From contig JACKKV010000001.1 of the NCBI GenBank assembly GCA_024236235.1, positions 186,001 to 250,000 of the forward strand: 64,000 nt of DNA, in the 5' to 3' direction. The DNA is from Novosphingobium sp. (GTDB lineage Bacteria; Pseudomonadota; Alphaproteobacteria; Sphingomonadales; Sphingomonadaceae). The position numbers and the translations under genes are program-made. Under the pieces are notes generated by a model that made no database searches, was not told where the DNA came from, and was given only the letters and a program-made list of their open reading frames with translations. Of the stretch, positions 54,448-64,000 are shown in pieces. Each line of letters starts with the position of its first letter. Position 1 is the first letter of the stretch.

Positions 54448-56613
54448 ATGAACCGCGTCCGCCTCCTCGTCCTCAACGCCGCACTCGGCCCGCTCGACTA
54501 TCGAGTGCCTGATGGCATGGATGTCAAGCCGGGATCAGTGGTTCTGGCACCGCTTGGCCCGCGCCAGATCAGCGGGATCGTGTGGGAAGCCGACCGCCTG
54601 CCCGCCACGACCGTGCCCGATGAACGGCTGCGCCCGCTGCTGGGCCTGCTGCCCGTCCCCGCGATCAGGGCGGAACTGCGCCGGCTGGTGGAATGGACGG
54701 CGGATTATTATTGCGCGCCACTGGCGGCGGTCGCGCGCATGGTGCTGTCCAGCGGCGGGGCGCTGAAAGGCGGGGCGACAACCACCGAATACCGACTGAC
54801 CGGCAAGGGTCCGGACCGGATGACCCCGCAGCGCGAACAGGCGCTGGCCCGGCTGGCAGGCGAACAGGCCACCATTCGTGAATTGGCCGGGATCGCTGGG
54901 GTTTCCGAAGGCGTCCTGCGCGGTCTGGTCAGCCAAGGCGTTCTGGAGGCGGTCGAGGTGGATTGCGACCGGCCTTACCCCCCACCCCGGCCCGACTTCG
55001 CCGAACCCACGCTGAACCCCGGCCAGCAGGCGGCGGCCGCGCGGTTCGTGGCCGCCGTGCGCGCAGCTGAATTCGCGCCCTTCCTGCTCGACGGTGTGAC
55101 TGGATCGGGCAAGACCGAGGTTTATTTCGAAGCGGTGGCACAGGCGCTGCGCATGGGGCGGCAGGTGCTGGTGCTGGTCCCGGAAATTGCGCTGACCGAA
55201 GCCTTCCTGCGCCGGTTCGAAAGCCGTTTTGGTGCCCCGCCGGTGCTGTGGCATTCCTCGCTCAAATCGACGGAGCGGCGCCGCGCATGGCGCGCCATCG
55301 CCAGCGGCACCGCCCACGTCGTGGTCGGCGCGCGCTCCGCGCTGTTCCTGCCCTATCGCGCGCTGGGTCTGATCGTGGTCGACGAAGCGCATGAGGTGAG
55401 CTTCAAGCAGGACGAGGGGGTGCGCTACAACGCGCGCGACGTGGCGGTAATGCGCGCCCGGTTCGAAAGCCTGCCGGTCATCCTGGCCAGCGCCACCCCC
55501 GCGCTGGAAAGTCTGCAGATGGCATCCAGCGGCGTGTACGAACGGATCGACCTTCCGGACCGTTACGGCGGCGCACAGCTCCCTGCGATCGGCGTGGTCG
55601 ATCTGCGCGCGCAACCGCCCGAACGGGGCCACTGGCTGGCCCCCGCACTCGTCGATGCGATGCACGAACGGCTGGACCGGGGCGAACAGACACTGCTGTT
55701 CCTCAACCGGCGCGGCTATGCCCCGCTGACGCTGTGCCGCCACTGCGGCTACCGTTTCCAGTGCCCCAATTGCAGCGCCTGGCTGGTCGAACACCGGCTG
55801 AGCCAGCGGCTGGCCTGCCATCATTGTGGGCATGAGACAGCCCCGCCCGCCACCTGCCCGGAATGCGGGGAACCGGACTGCATGGTGGCCTGCGGCCCCG
55901 GCGTGGAACGGATCGCGGATGAAGTTGCGCAGATCGTCCCCGCCGCGCGAGTCGCCATCGCCACCTCCGACACGCTGGGCAGCCCGGAAAAGGCCGCTGC
56001 CTTCATCGCTGCGGCCGAAGCAGGGCTGATTGACGTCATCGTCGGCACGCAGCTGGTCACCAAGGGGTTCCACTTTCCCGACCTTACGCTGGTGGGCGTG
56101 GTCGATGCCGATCTCGGACTTGAGGGCGGAGACCTGCGCGCTGCCGAGCGCACTTATCAGCAGGTCGCGCAGGTGGCCGGGCGCGCCGGGCGCGGGGCGA
56201 AGCCAGGCGAAGTGCTGATCCAGACGCGCCACCCCGAAGCGCCGGTGATCGCTGCGCTGGCGTCGGGTGAGCGTGACGCCTTTTACGAGGCCGAAGCGCA
56301 GGGCCGCGCACAGGCCGGCGCCCCGCCCTATGGCCGCTGGGCCGCGATCATCGTGTCATCGGAGGACGAAGCGGAAGCGCGCGATGCCGCCCGTGCCATC
56401 GGCGGGGCGCGGCCCGACCTGCCGGATGTCGCCATTCTCGGCCCCGCGCCAGCTCCGCTGGCACTGCTGCGCGGGCGTTATCGCTATCGGCTGCTGATCA
56501 ACGCCCGCCGGTCAGCCCGGTTGCAGGACATCATCCGCCAATGGCTGGACCCGTTTCGATTTCCGGCAAGCGTGCGCATTGCAATTGATATAGACCCCTA
56601 CAGTTTCGTTTGA
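54448..56613 (+). CDS. priA: Primosomal protein N' (PriA)
   Basis: 721-residue replication-restart helicase. Walker A is [18 protein letters not shown] box VVDEAHEVSF, and a zinc-binding insert has eight Cys in CRHCGYRFQCPNC and CHHCGH...CPECGEPDC. The start MNRVRLLVLNAALGP at 54448 is normal for the family. It restarts forks stalled at damage. It is followed closely by a GST gene. Confidence 0.95.
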   Translation: MNRVRLLVLNAALGPLDYRVPDGMDVKPGSVVLAPLGPRQISGIVWEADRLPATTVPDERLRPLLGLLPVPAIRAELRRLVEWTADYYCAPLAAVARMVLSSGGALKGGATTTEYRLTGKGPDRMTPQREQALARLAGEQATIRELAGIAGVSEGVLRGLVSQGVLEAVEVDCDRPYPPPRPDFAEPTLNPGQQAAAARFVAAVRAAEFAPFLLDGVTGSGKTEVYFEAVAQALRMGRQVLVLVPEIALTEAFLRRFESRFGAPPVLWHSSLKSTERRRAWRAIASGTAHVVVGARSALFLPYRALGLIVVDEAHEVSFKQDEGVRYNARDVAVMRARFESLPVILASATPALESLQMASSGVYERIDLPDRYGGAQLPAIGVVDLRAQPPERGHWLAPALVDAMHERLDRGEQTLLFLNRRGYAPLTLCRHCGYRFQCPNCSAWLVEHRLSQRLACHHCGHETAPPATCPECGEPDCMVACGPGVERIADEVAQIVPAARVAIATSDTLGSPEKAAAFIAAAEAGLIDVIVGTQLVTKGFHFPDLTLVGVVDADLGLEGGDLRAAERTYQQVAQVAGRAGRGAKPGEVLIQTRHPEAPVIAALASGERDAFYEAEAQGRAQAGAPPYGRWAAIIVSSEDEAEARDAARAIGGARPDLPDVAILGPAPAPLALLRGRYRYRLLINARRSARLQDIIRQWLDPFRFPASVRIAIDIDPYSFV

Positions 56614-56627
56614 GGAGAGGAACCGCC

Positions 56628-57257
56628 ATGCTGACCGTCCATCATTTGCGCCTCTCGCAGTCAGAACGCATCGTCTGGCTGTGCGAGGAACTGGGCATTG
56701 AATATAAGTTGAAGAACTACCTGCGGCGCGAAGACAACAATCTCGCCCCGGATGATTACAAGGCGCTGCACCCGATGGGCATCGCTCCGGTCATCACCGA
56801 TGGCGATCTGGTGCTGGGCGAAAGCGGCGCCATCTGCGAATATATCGACGCCCGCTATGGCAACTCACGCCTGTCCCCCGGGCCTGACCACCCGGATTTT
56901 GCCGATCACCTGTTCTGGCTCCATTTCGCCAACGGCACCTTCATGGCCACCGGCATGTGCGAAATCGCCTGCGCTTATACTGACGCGCCGCCGCCCGCCT
57001 TCGTCATCGATCGCAGCCAGCGGGGCTGGAAGCATGTTGAGGCACGGCTGGGCGAAGCGGAATTCTTTGGCGGAGGTCAGCTGACGACGGCGGACATCAT
57101 GATGGGCTTTGCGCTGACCACGATGCGCGCCTTCGTCGAGCATTCGCTGGACGACAGTCCCAATCTGCGCGCCTATCTGCAACGCATCGGCGCCAGACCG
57201 GCGTATCAGCGGGCAATGGCCAAATGCGAACCGGGCATGACGCCAAAACTCGATTGA
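56628..57257 (+). CDS. Glutathione S-transferase family protein
   Basis: 209-residue GST: thioredoxin-like N-terminal part (MLTVHHLRLSQSERIVWLCE, PVITDGDLVLGESGAICEYI) and helical C-terminal domain (LTTADIMMGFALTTMR). GGAGAGG precedes ATG at 56628, in the 14 bp after the priA stop. The ESGAICEYI pattern is the glutathione-binding Glu-Ser pair. Substrate unknown. Confidence 0.87.
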   Translation: MLTVHHLRLSQSERIVWLCEELGIEYKLKNYLRREDNNLAPDDYKALHPMGIAPVITDGDLVLGESGAICEYIDARYGNSRLSPGPDHPDFADHLFWLHFANGTFMATGMCEIACAYTDAPPPAFVIDRSQRGWKHVEARLGEAEFFGGGQLTTADIMMGFALTTMRAFVEHSLDDSPNLRAYLQRIGARPAYQRAMAKCEPGMTPKLD

Positions 57258-57263
57258 CGCCGC

Positions 57264-58319
57264 TCAATCCTGCCAGGCTTTTTCCCGTCGCAACAATTCG
57301 CGTTTGATGCCTTCACCGTAGGCGTAGCCGCCCAGCGCCCCGTCCGACCGCACAACCCGGTGACAGGGAATGAGCACCGCAACATGGTTCGCGCCATTGG
57401 CGCTGCCTGCCGCGCGCACGGCTCTCGGATTTCCGGCGGCGGCGGCGATCTGCGCATAGCTGCGCGTTTCGCCCGCCGGTATCCGGCGCAGCGCCTGCCA
57501 CACTCGTTCCTGAAAGGCCGTGCCCCGAACGTCGAGCGGGATGTCATGGCCAGTGTCCGGCTGTTCGACAGCCGCGACCACGCTGGCCAGCAAGGCCGCA
57601 AAATCATCATCCCCTGCCAGCAAGCGGGCCTGCGGAAAAATGGCGCGCAGATCCTCCTCGCCCTCGTCGAAGGATATCCGGCATACGCCCTTGTCCGTCG
57701 CCGCCACCAGCATGGGGCCAAGGCTGGTCGCGGCCACGGCCCAGCGGATCGTTACCCCCGCGCCGCCCTTGATCCATGCAGATGGTGCCATGCCCAGTCT
57801 CCCCTCCATATTCGCATAGAAACGCGACGGGCCGGAAAAGCCCGCCTCATAGATTGCATCGGTTACCGTCGCACTGGTGGCCAGCCGGTCCTGCGCGCGG
57901 CCCGCATGCAGGGCGCGTGCATAGGCAGCGGGCGAAAGGCCGACTCGCCGCTTGAACACGCGCTGGAAATGAGCGGACGAATAGCCGACCCGGCGGGCCA
58001 GTGCGGCCAGTGGCACCCGCCCTGCATCGGCGTGCAGAATCTCCAGTGCCCGAGCGAGCGCAACCTCCTCTCGCGCGGCTTCGTGCGGCCGACAGCGCTT
58101 GCAGGGGCGAAACCCTGCATCCTCTGCCTCCGCCGGTCCCGGCAGGAAGCGGCAATGTTCAGGCCGGGGACGGCGCGCGGGGCAGCTCGGCCGACAATAT
58201 ATCCCGGTGCTGGTAACGCCGACGACAAAGCGCCCGTCCTGCGCCGCATCGCGCCGCGCAAATGCAGCGCGCATGGCGGCAAGCTGTTCGGGACTGTCAA
58301 ACATCATGCTGCCCTGCAT
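57264..58319 (-). CDS. ada: Bifunctional Ada: alkylation-response regulator and methyltransferase
   Basis: About 351 residues. The N-terminal Ada domain has the four zinc Cys (Cys42, Cys46 in GIYCRPSCP; Cys73, Cys76 in RPCKRC); Cys42 corresponds to the methyl-phosphotriester acceptor. An AraC-type HTH follows (about 85-185). The C-terminal O6-methylguanine methyltransferase has the PCHRVV motif with the acceptor Cys. Start at 58319 (MQGSMMFDSP); 58307 is an alternative. It is convergent with GST and divergent from a protease gene. Confidence 0.92.
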   Translation of the reverse strand: MQGSMMFDSPEQLAAMRAAFARRDAAQDGRFVVGVTSTGIYCRPSCPARRPRPEHCRFLPGPAEAEDAGFRPCKRCRPHEAAREEVALARALEILHADAGRVPLAALARRVGYSSAHFQRVFKRRVGLSPAAYARALHAGRAQDRLATSATVTDAIYEAGFSGPSRFYANMEGRLGMAPSAWIKGGAGVTIRWAVAATSLGPMLVAATDKGVCRISFDEGEEDLRAIFPQARLLAGDDDFAALLASVVAAVEQPDTGHDIPLDVRGTAFQERVWQALRRIPAGETRSYAQIAAAAGNPRAVRAAGSANGANHVAVLIPCHRVVRSDGALGGYAYGEGIKRELLRREKAWQD

Positions 58320-58387
58320 AACCGATCCCGCGCGCGCGCGCGTCCCGAATGTTGCGCTTGAACCAAACCATGGCATGAAGGCAGGCG

Positions 58388-59968
58388 ATGCAAGGCACAA
58401 TCCCCATAAGGCTGCTCGGCGCGCTGGCTATGTTGCTGGCGCTGTTTTCTGTCCCCATACCCGCCCAGGCCGATCCGGAAGATGTCGCTGCGGCCGCGCG
58501 CGGCGTCGTGCGGGTGGTGGTGCTTGGCCAGGATGGCGATCAGCTGTTTCCGATTTCCCATGGCACCGGATTTGTCGTCGACGACCGCACGATCGTCACC
58601 AATGCCCATGTCGTGGAAGAGGTGCTGCAACTGCCGGGGCTGACGCTGGGCATCGTACCGCCTGAAGCGGGGGCTGCCCTGCCCGGATCGCTGGTCTCCT
58701 ATTCCCCGCGCAACGATCTGGCGATCATCCGCGCGGACCGCCCCCTGCGCCTGCCGCCGCTGGCCATAGCCTCCGTTCCCCCGGCGGATGGGGCCATGGT
58801 TTCTGCCGTCGGCTATCCGATGAATGTGGACCGGGCCCAGGGGCTGAGCATTCAGGATGTGCTGCGCGCCCAGCCTCCGGTGAAAAGCCGTGGCTATCTC
58901 TCGGGCGAACGTCCGACGCGTGAATTCGACACGATCCTGCATACCGCCCCGATCGCACGCGGCAATTCGGGCGGGCCGCTGCTCGACAATTGCGGGCGCG
59001 TGGTCGGCATCAACAGTTTCGGGACCGAATCAAACGGCACGGACTCGGAATTCTACTTCGCCGTCTCCGCGCGCGAGCTGCTGCCCTATCTGCGCGCCAA
59101 TGGCGTCAGCGCGCGCGTCAACGGCCTGCCGTGCCGCAGCATGGCGGAACTGGACGCAGAAGAACAGGCGGTGGCCACCCGCAAGGCGCGCGCTGCCATG
59201 GACGTTGCCCGCAGGCAGGAAGCGGAAACGCTTAAACGACGGGCGGAAGCCCGACGCGAGGCGGAGCGCGACATCATCGAAGCGCGCGACGATGGCATGG
59301 CTGTCGCGGCGCTGATGCTGGCGCTGGCAACGATCGCCGGACTGGTCGGCTGGCAGGCCCGGGAAGCGGGCAATGAACGGCGCGTGAGACCGGCCGCGAT
59401 CATCTGCGCGGTGGCGCTGTGCGCCATGATTCTGGCCTGGGTGCTGCGCCCCTCGCTGGACTCGATTGACCGACGCGCGCTGGCCCTGCTGCGCAATGAT
59501 GCCAGCGATGCTCCGGCGATCGTGCCCAAAGCCCCCGCTCCCGCCGCCCCGCAGGCAGAGGAAGTGGCCATGACCTGCACGCTCGATCCTGGCCGCAGCA
59601 GGGTGACGAGCGCCGGGACCGATGACGTGCCCGTGACATGGCGGATCGATGGCTGCGTGAACGGGCGCACGCAATATGGCCTCGCTGACGGCGGCTGGAG
59701 CAGGATATTCGTGCCGCAGGACGAACCGCTGGTCTCGGTTGCCCGCTACGATCCTGAGGCACGCGAATACAAGGTCGAACGCTATTCCCTCGATCATGCG
59801 GCGATCGAGGCGGTGCGGACGGTGCGCGCCGGGTTCGACACACCCGCCTGCGGCGGCGGCCCGGCGGCGGCGCGCCAGCTGGGCAGCGCACAGAAGGCCT
59901 TGTCGAACCTGCTCCCCGCCCGGCCCAATGAACGGCTGGTCTATCGTTGCACCGGTCAGGGCGGCTGA
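58388..59968 (+). CDS. Membrane-anchored trypsin-like serine protease
   Basis: 526-residue exported S1-type protease. A signal peptide ends at about residue 28 (PAQAD). The catalytic triad is His74 (NAHVVEE), Asp110 (PRNDLAII) and Ser194 ([10 protein letters not shown]). A charged, probably coiled helix (about 252-302) leads to two transmembrane helices (304-322 and 335-353). A C-terminal region with Cys pairs ([23 protein letters not shown]) faces the periplasm again. This architecture, a protease head attached to a membrane anchor and a second periplasmic domain, is not a standard DegP. Target unknown. Confidence 0.8.
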   Translation: MQGTIPIRLLGALAMLLALFSVPIPAQADPEDVAAAARGVVRVVVLGQDGDQLFPISHGTGFVVDDRTIVTNAHVVEEVLQLPGLTLGIVPPEAGAALPGSLVSYSPRNDLAIIRADRPLRLPPLAIASVPPADGAMVSAVGYPMNVDRAQGLSIQDVLRAQPPVKSRGYLSGERPTREFDTILHTAPIARGNSGGPLLDNCGRVVGINSFGTESNGTDSEFYFAVSARELLPYLRANGVSARVNGLPCRSMAELDAEEQAVATRKARAAMDVARRQEAETLKRRAEARREAERDIIEARDDGMAVAALMLALATIAGLVGWQAREAGNERRVRPAAIICAVALCAMILAWVLRPSLDSIDRRALALLRNDASDAPAIVPKAPAPAAPQAEEVAMTCTLDPGRSRVTSAGTDDVPVTWRIDGCVNGRTQYGLADGGWSRIFVPQDEPLVSVARYDPEAREYKVERYSLDHAAIEAVRTVRAGFDTPACGGGPAAARQLGSAQKALSNLLPARPNERLVYRCTGQGG

Positions 59969-60149
59969 AAAATTCCACTCGGCCGCGCAGGAGTGCCCGA
60001 CAGATGCCCGAGTCGGGTTGCATCGCAGCAACCTCGGTGCTAGGCGCGCGCCAACTTCGGCAGGCCGGGCTTTATCGTGCCCGTTTCGGCCGGGTGACAT
60101 TTTCCGTTTCTTCGGACCCAACCGGACCCCTTTAGGAGGATTGAGACGC
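59969..60149. promoter_or_regulatory. Upstream region of the ATP synthase operon
   Basis: A 181-bp gap before atpH holds the AGGAGG ribosome binding site (60134-60139) and a hairpin CCCGAC...GTCGGG (about 59997-60018). TTGCAT with an extended -10 (TGCTAGGC) 16-17 bp downstream is a candidate promoter, low confidence. No gene seen. Confidence 0.4.
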
Positions 60150-60704
60150 GTGGAGATTTCCGCCGGAATTCAGGCCAGCCTGGCCGGGCGATATGCATCC
60201 GCCCTGTTCGACCTCGCGTCGGAAGGCGGCAATGTCAGCGCGGTCGAATCCGACCTTGAAAAGCTTGGCTCCGCGCTGACCGATTCGCGCGAACTGGCGG
60301 AACTGATCCGCAATCCCCAGATCAGCCGCACTGATGCGGCCAAGGCCGTGAGCGCCATTGCCAGCCTGCTGGGGCTTGACGGTCTGACCACGAAGTTTCT
60401 TGGTGTGCTGGCCGACAACCGCCGCCTTGGCGCGCTGCCCGGCATGATCCGCGCTTTTGCCGCGATCGCCGCCGCCCAGCGCGGCGAAGTCACCGCCGAT
60501 GTCGCCAGCGCCCGCCCGCTCAGCGATGCGCAGGTCGCCTCGCTGCAGGAAAAGCTGAAGGCGCGCGAAGGGCGCACCGTCAAGATTCGCACCAGCGTCG
60601 ATCCCGATCTGCTCGGCGGCCTGGTGGTCACCATCGGTTCGAAGCGTATCGACAGCTCGATCCGTACCCGTCTCAATTCCCTCGCTCACGCGATGAAGGG
60701 CTGA
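60150..60704 (+). CDS. atpH: ATP synthase F1 delta subunit
   Basis: 184-residue OSCP/delta subunit that links F1 to the peripheral stalk: [27 protein letters not shown]-like [16 protein letters not shown], and the C-terminal [19 protein letters not shown], a family hallmark. GTG start at 60150 with AGGAGG upstream; the long open frame upstream is not used. First gene of atpHAGD, the usual alphaproteobacterial order with F0 genes elsewhere. Confidence 0.93.
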   Translation: MEISAGIQASLAGRYASALFDLASEGGNVSAVESDLEKLGSALTDSRELAELIRNPQISRTDAAKAVSAIASLLGLDGLTTKFLGVLADNRRLGALPGMIRAFAAIAAAQRGEVTADVASARPLSDAQVASLQEKLKAREGRTVKIRTSVDPDLLGGLVVTIGSKRIDSSIRTRLNSLAHAMKG

Positions 60705-60736
60705 AAGCCCGTACCAAGGTTTCGATGAAAGGCTAA

Positions 60737-62269
<1,533 letters not shown>

Positions 62270-62296
62270 GCCCCGACGTAACCAGAGGAAGCCTTC

Positions 62297-63166
62297 ATGG
62301 CCTCGCTTAAGGAACTCAAGGGCCGGATCAACTCGGTCAAATCGACCCAGAAGATCACCAAGGCCAAGCAGATGGTGGCCGCGGCCAAGCTGCGCAAGGC
62401 GCAGGCGGCTGCCGAAGCCGCTCGCCCCTATGCGGCTCGCCTCGCCGAAGTGATGGCTTCGCTGGCCGGCAAGGTCAGCGGGGACAGCGCGCCCAAATTG
62501 CTGGCTGGCACCGGCAGTGACCAGCGCCACCTGCTGGTCGTCGTCAACACGGACAAGGGTCTGTGCGGCGGTCTCAACTCGAACATCGTCAAGGAAGCCA
62601 AGGCCCAGGCCCGCGCGCTGATCGCCGCAGGCAAGAGCGTGGAATTCTTCCTGGTCGGACGCAAGGGACGCGCCCCGATCAGGCGCGATTTCGCTGACCA
62701 GATCGGCGGGGGCTTCGACACCAGCACCGTGCGCGATCCCGGCTTTGCCGAAGCCGAAGCGATCGCATCGGAACTGATCGCCAAGTTCGAATCCGGTTCC
62801 TTCGATGTCGCGCATCTCATCTTCGCCGAATTCAAGTCGGCGCTGGCGCAGGATCCGCTCACCCAGCAACTGATCCCCGTTCCGGCCCCCGCAACCGCCA
62901 GCGAAAGCGGCGCGGTGGTCGAATATGAACCGGGCGAGGAGGAAATCCTCGAAGAATTGCTGCCCCGCTATGTGAAGACACAGATTTTCGGCGCGCTGCT
63001 GGAAATCGCCGCTTCCGAACAGGGCGCCTCGATGACCGCGATGGACAACGCCACGCGCAATGCGGGCGAACTGATCGACAAGCTGACCATCCAGTACAAC
63101 CGCAGCCGTCAGGCCGCGATCACCACCGAACTCGTTGAAATTATCGCCGGCGCCGAAGCGCTGTAA
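62297..63166 (+). CDS. atpG: ATP synthase F1 gamma subunit
   Basis: 289-residue central rotor stalk: [20 protein letters not shown] at the start, [17 protein letters not shown], and C-terminal [20 protein letters not shown]. 27 bp after atpA, with AGAGGAAG as ribosome binding site. Confidence 0.97.
   Translation: MASLKELKGRINSVKSTQKITKAKQMVAAAKLRKAQAAAEAARPYAARLAEVMASLAGKVSGDSAPKLLAGTGSDQRHLLVVVNTDKGLCGGLNSNIVKEAKAQARALIAAGKSVEFFLVGRKGRAPIRRDFADQIGGGFDTSTVRDPGFAEAEAIASELIAKFESGSFDVAHLIFAEFKSALAQDPLTQQLIPVPAPATASESGAVVEYEPGEEEILEELLPRYVKTQIFGALLEIAASEQGASMTAMDNATRNAGELIDKLTIQYNRSRQAAITTELVEIIAGAEAL

Positions 63167-64000
<834 letters not shown>

Noticed and set aside
54535..56232. 565-codon frame antisense to priA
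   Set aside because: Shadow of priA.
58326..58340. Alternating CG run upstream of ada
   Set aside because: Short CG alternation is expected by chance at this GC content; no functional evidence.

Overview
The window is a GC-rich chromosomal segment of an alphaproteobacterium, most likely a member of the Sphingomonadales (Novosphingobium/Erythrobacter type). Pointers are the F1-ATPase cluster atpHAGD without F0 genes, the rpmF-plsX-fabH-ihfA-merR block, a class I lysyl-tRNA synthetase, the Anbu proteasome-like operon, a CTGAA/TTCAG palindromic repeat of a kind common in sphingomonads, and a P450cam (CYP101) homologue. No rRNA, tRNA, prophage, IS transposase or CRISPR array was seen.

Layout. 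1-1.9 kb: end of an extensin-like gene, an AT-richer orphan secreted protein and a FixJ-type regulator with a degenerate receiver domain. 2-6.3 kb: the four-gene Anbu operon (ATP-grasp, alpha-E, transglutaminase, Anbu), interrupted by a 0.27-kb inverted-repeat element. 6.4-14.7 kb: alpha/beta hydrolase, two DUF3617 lipoproteins, uvrB, a lipoprotein, a DsbD-like reductase and a UbiH-like hydroxylase. 14.7-29.5 kb: a catabolic island, the most interesting part of the window. 29.6-41 kb: DEAD-box helicase, ClC transporter, an RcnB-like hendecad-repeat protein, cytochrome b561, 2OG oxygenase, DUF1003, lysK, a DinG/XPD-type helicase and a SixA-like phosphatase. 41-44 kb: merR, ihfA, fabH, plsX, rpmF. 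44-48 kb: MBL hydrolase, a regulator with two winged-helix domains, a possible small RNA, a crotonase, and an S24 regulator divergent from a small HTH gene. 48-54.4 kb: a leftward run of DUF4197, transaldolase-like aldolase, cobT, EamA transporter, cysS and a methyltransferase. 54.4-60 kb: priA, GST, ada and a membrane-anchored trypsin-like protease. 60.1-64 kb: atpH, atpA, atpG and the first part of atpD.

The catabolic island reads as a CoA-dependent pathway for a bicyclic terpenoid ketone or a similar alicyclic compound. A leftward operon encodes, in order, a 2,5-diketocamphane-monooxygenase-like flavoprotein, a zinc alcohol dehydrogenase and a P450cam-like P450. These match three successive steps of camphor breakdown: hydroxylation, oxidation to a diketone, and Baeyer-Villiger oxygenation. 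A divergent acyl-CoA synthetase would activate the resulting acid. Two crotonases, a MaoC pair and a DUF35/Ltp2-like aldolase pair could then degrade the CoA thioester. A DHBP synthase in the leftmost operon may boost flavin supply. A TetR repressor gene lies in the middle, and four promoter regions carry the same palindrome, (R)TCAAC-N6-GTTGA(Y), overlapping -35 TTGAC hexamers. This suggests one regulon. The substrate is inferred, not proven.
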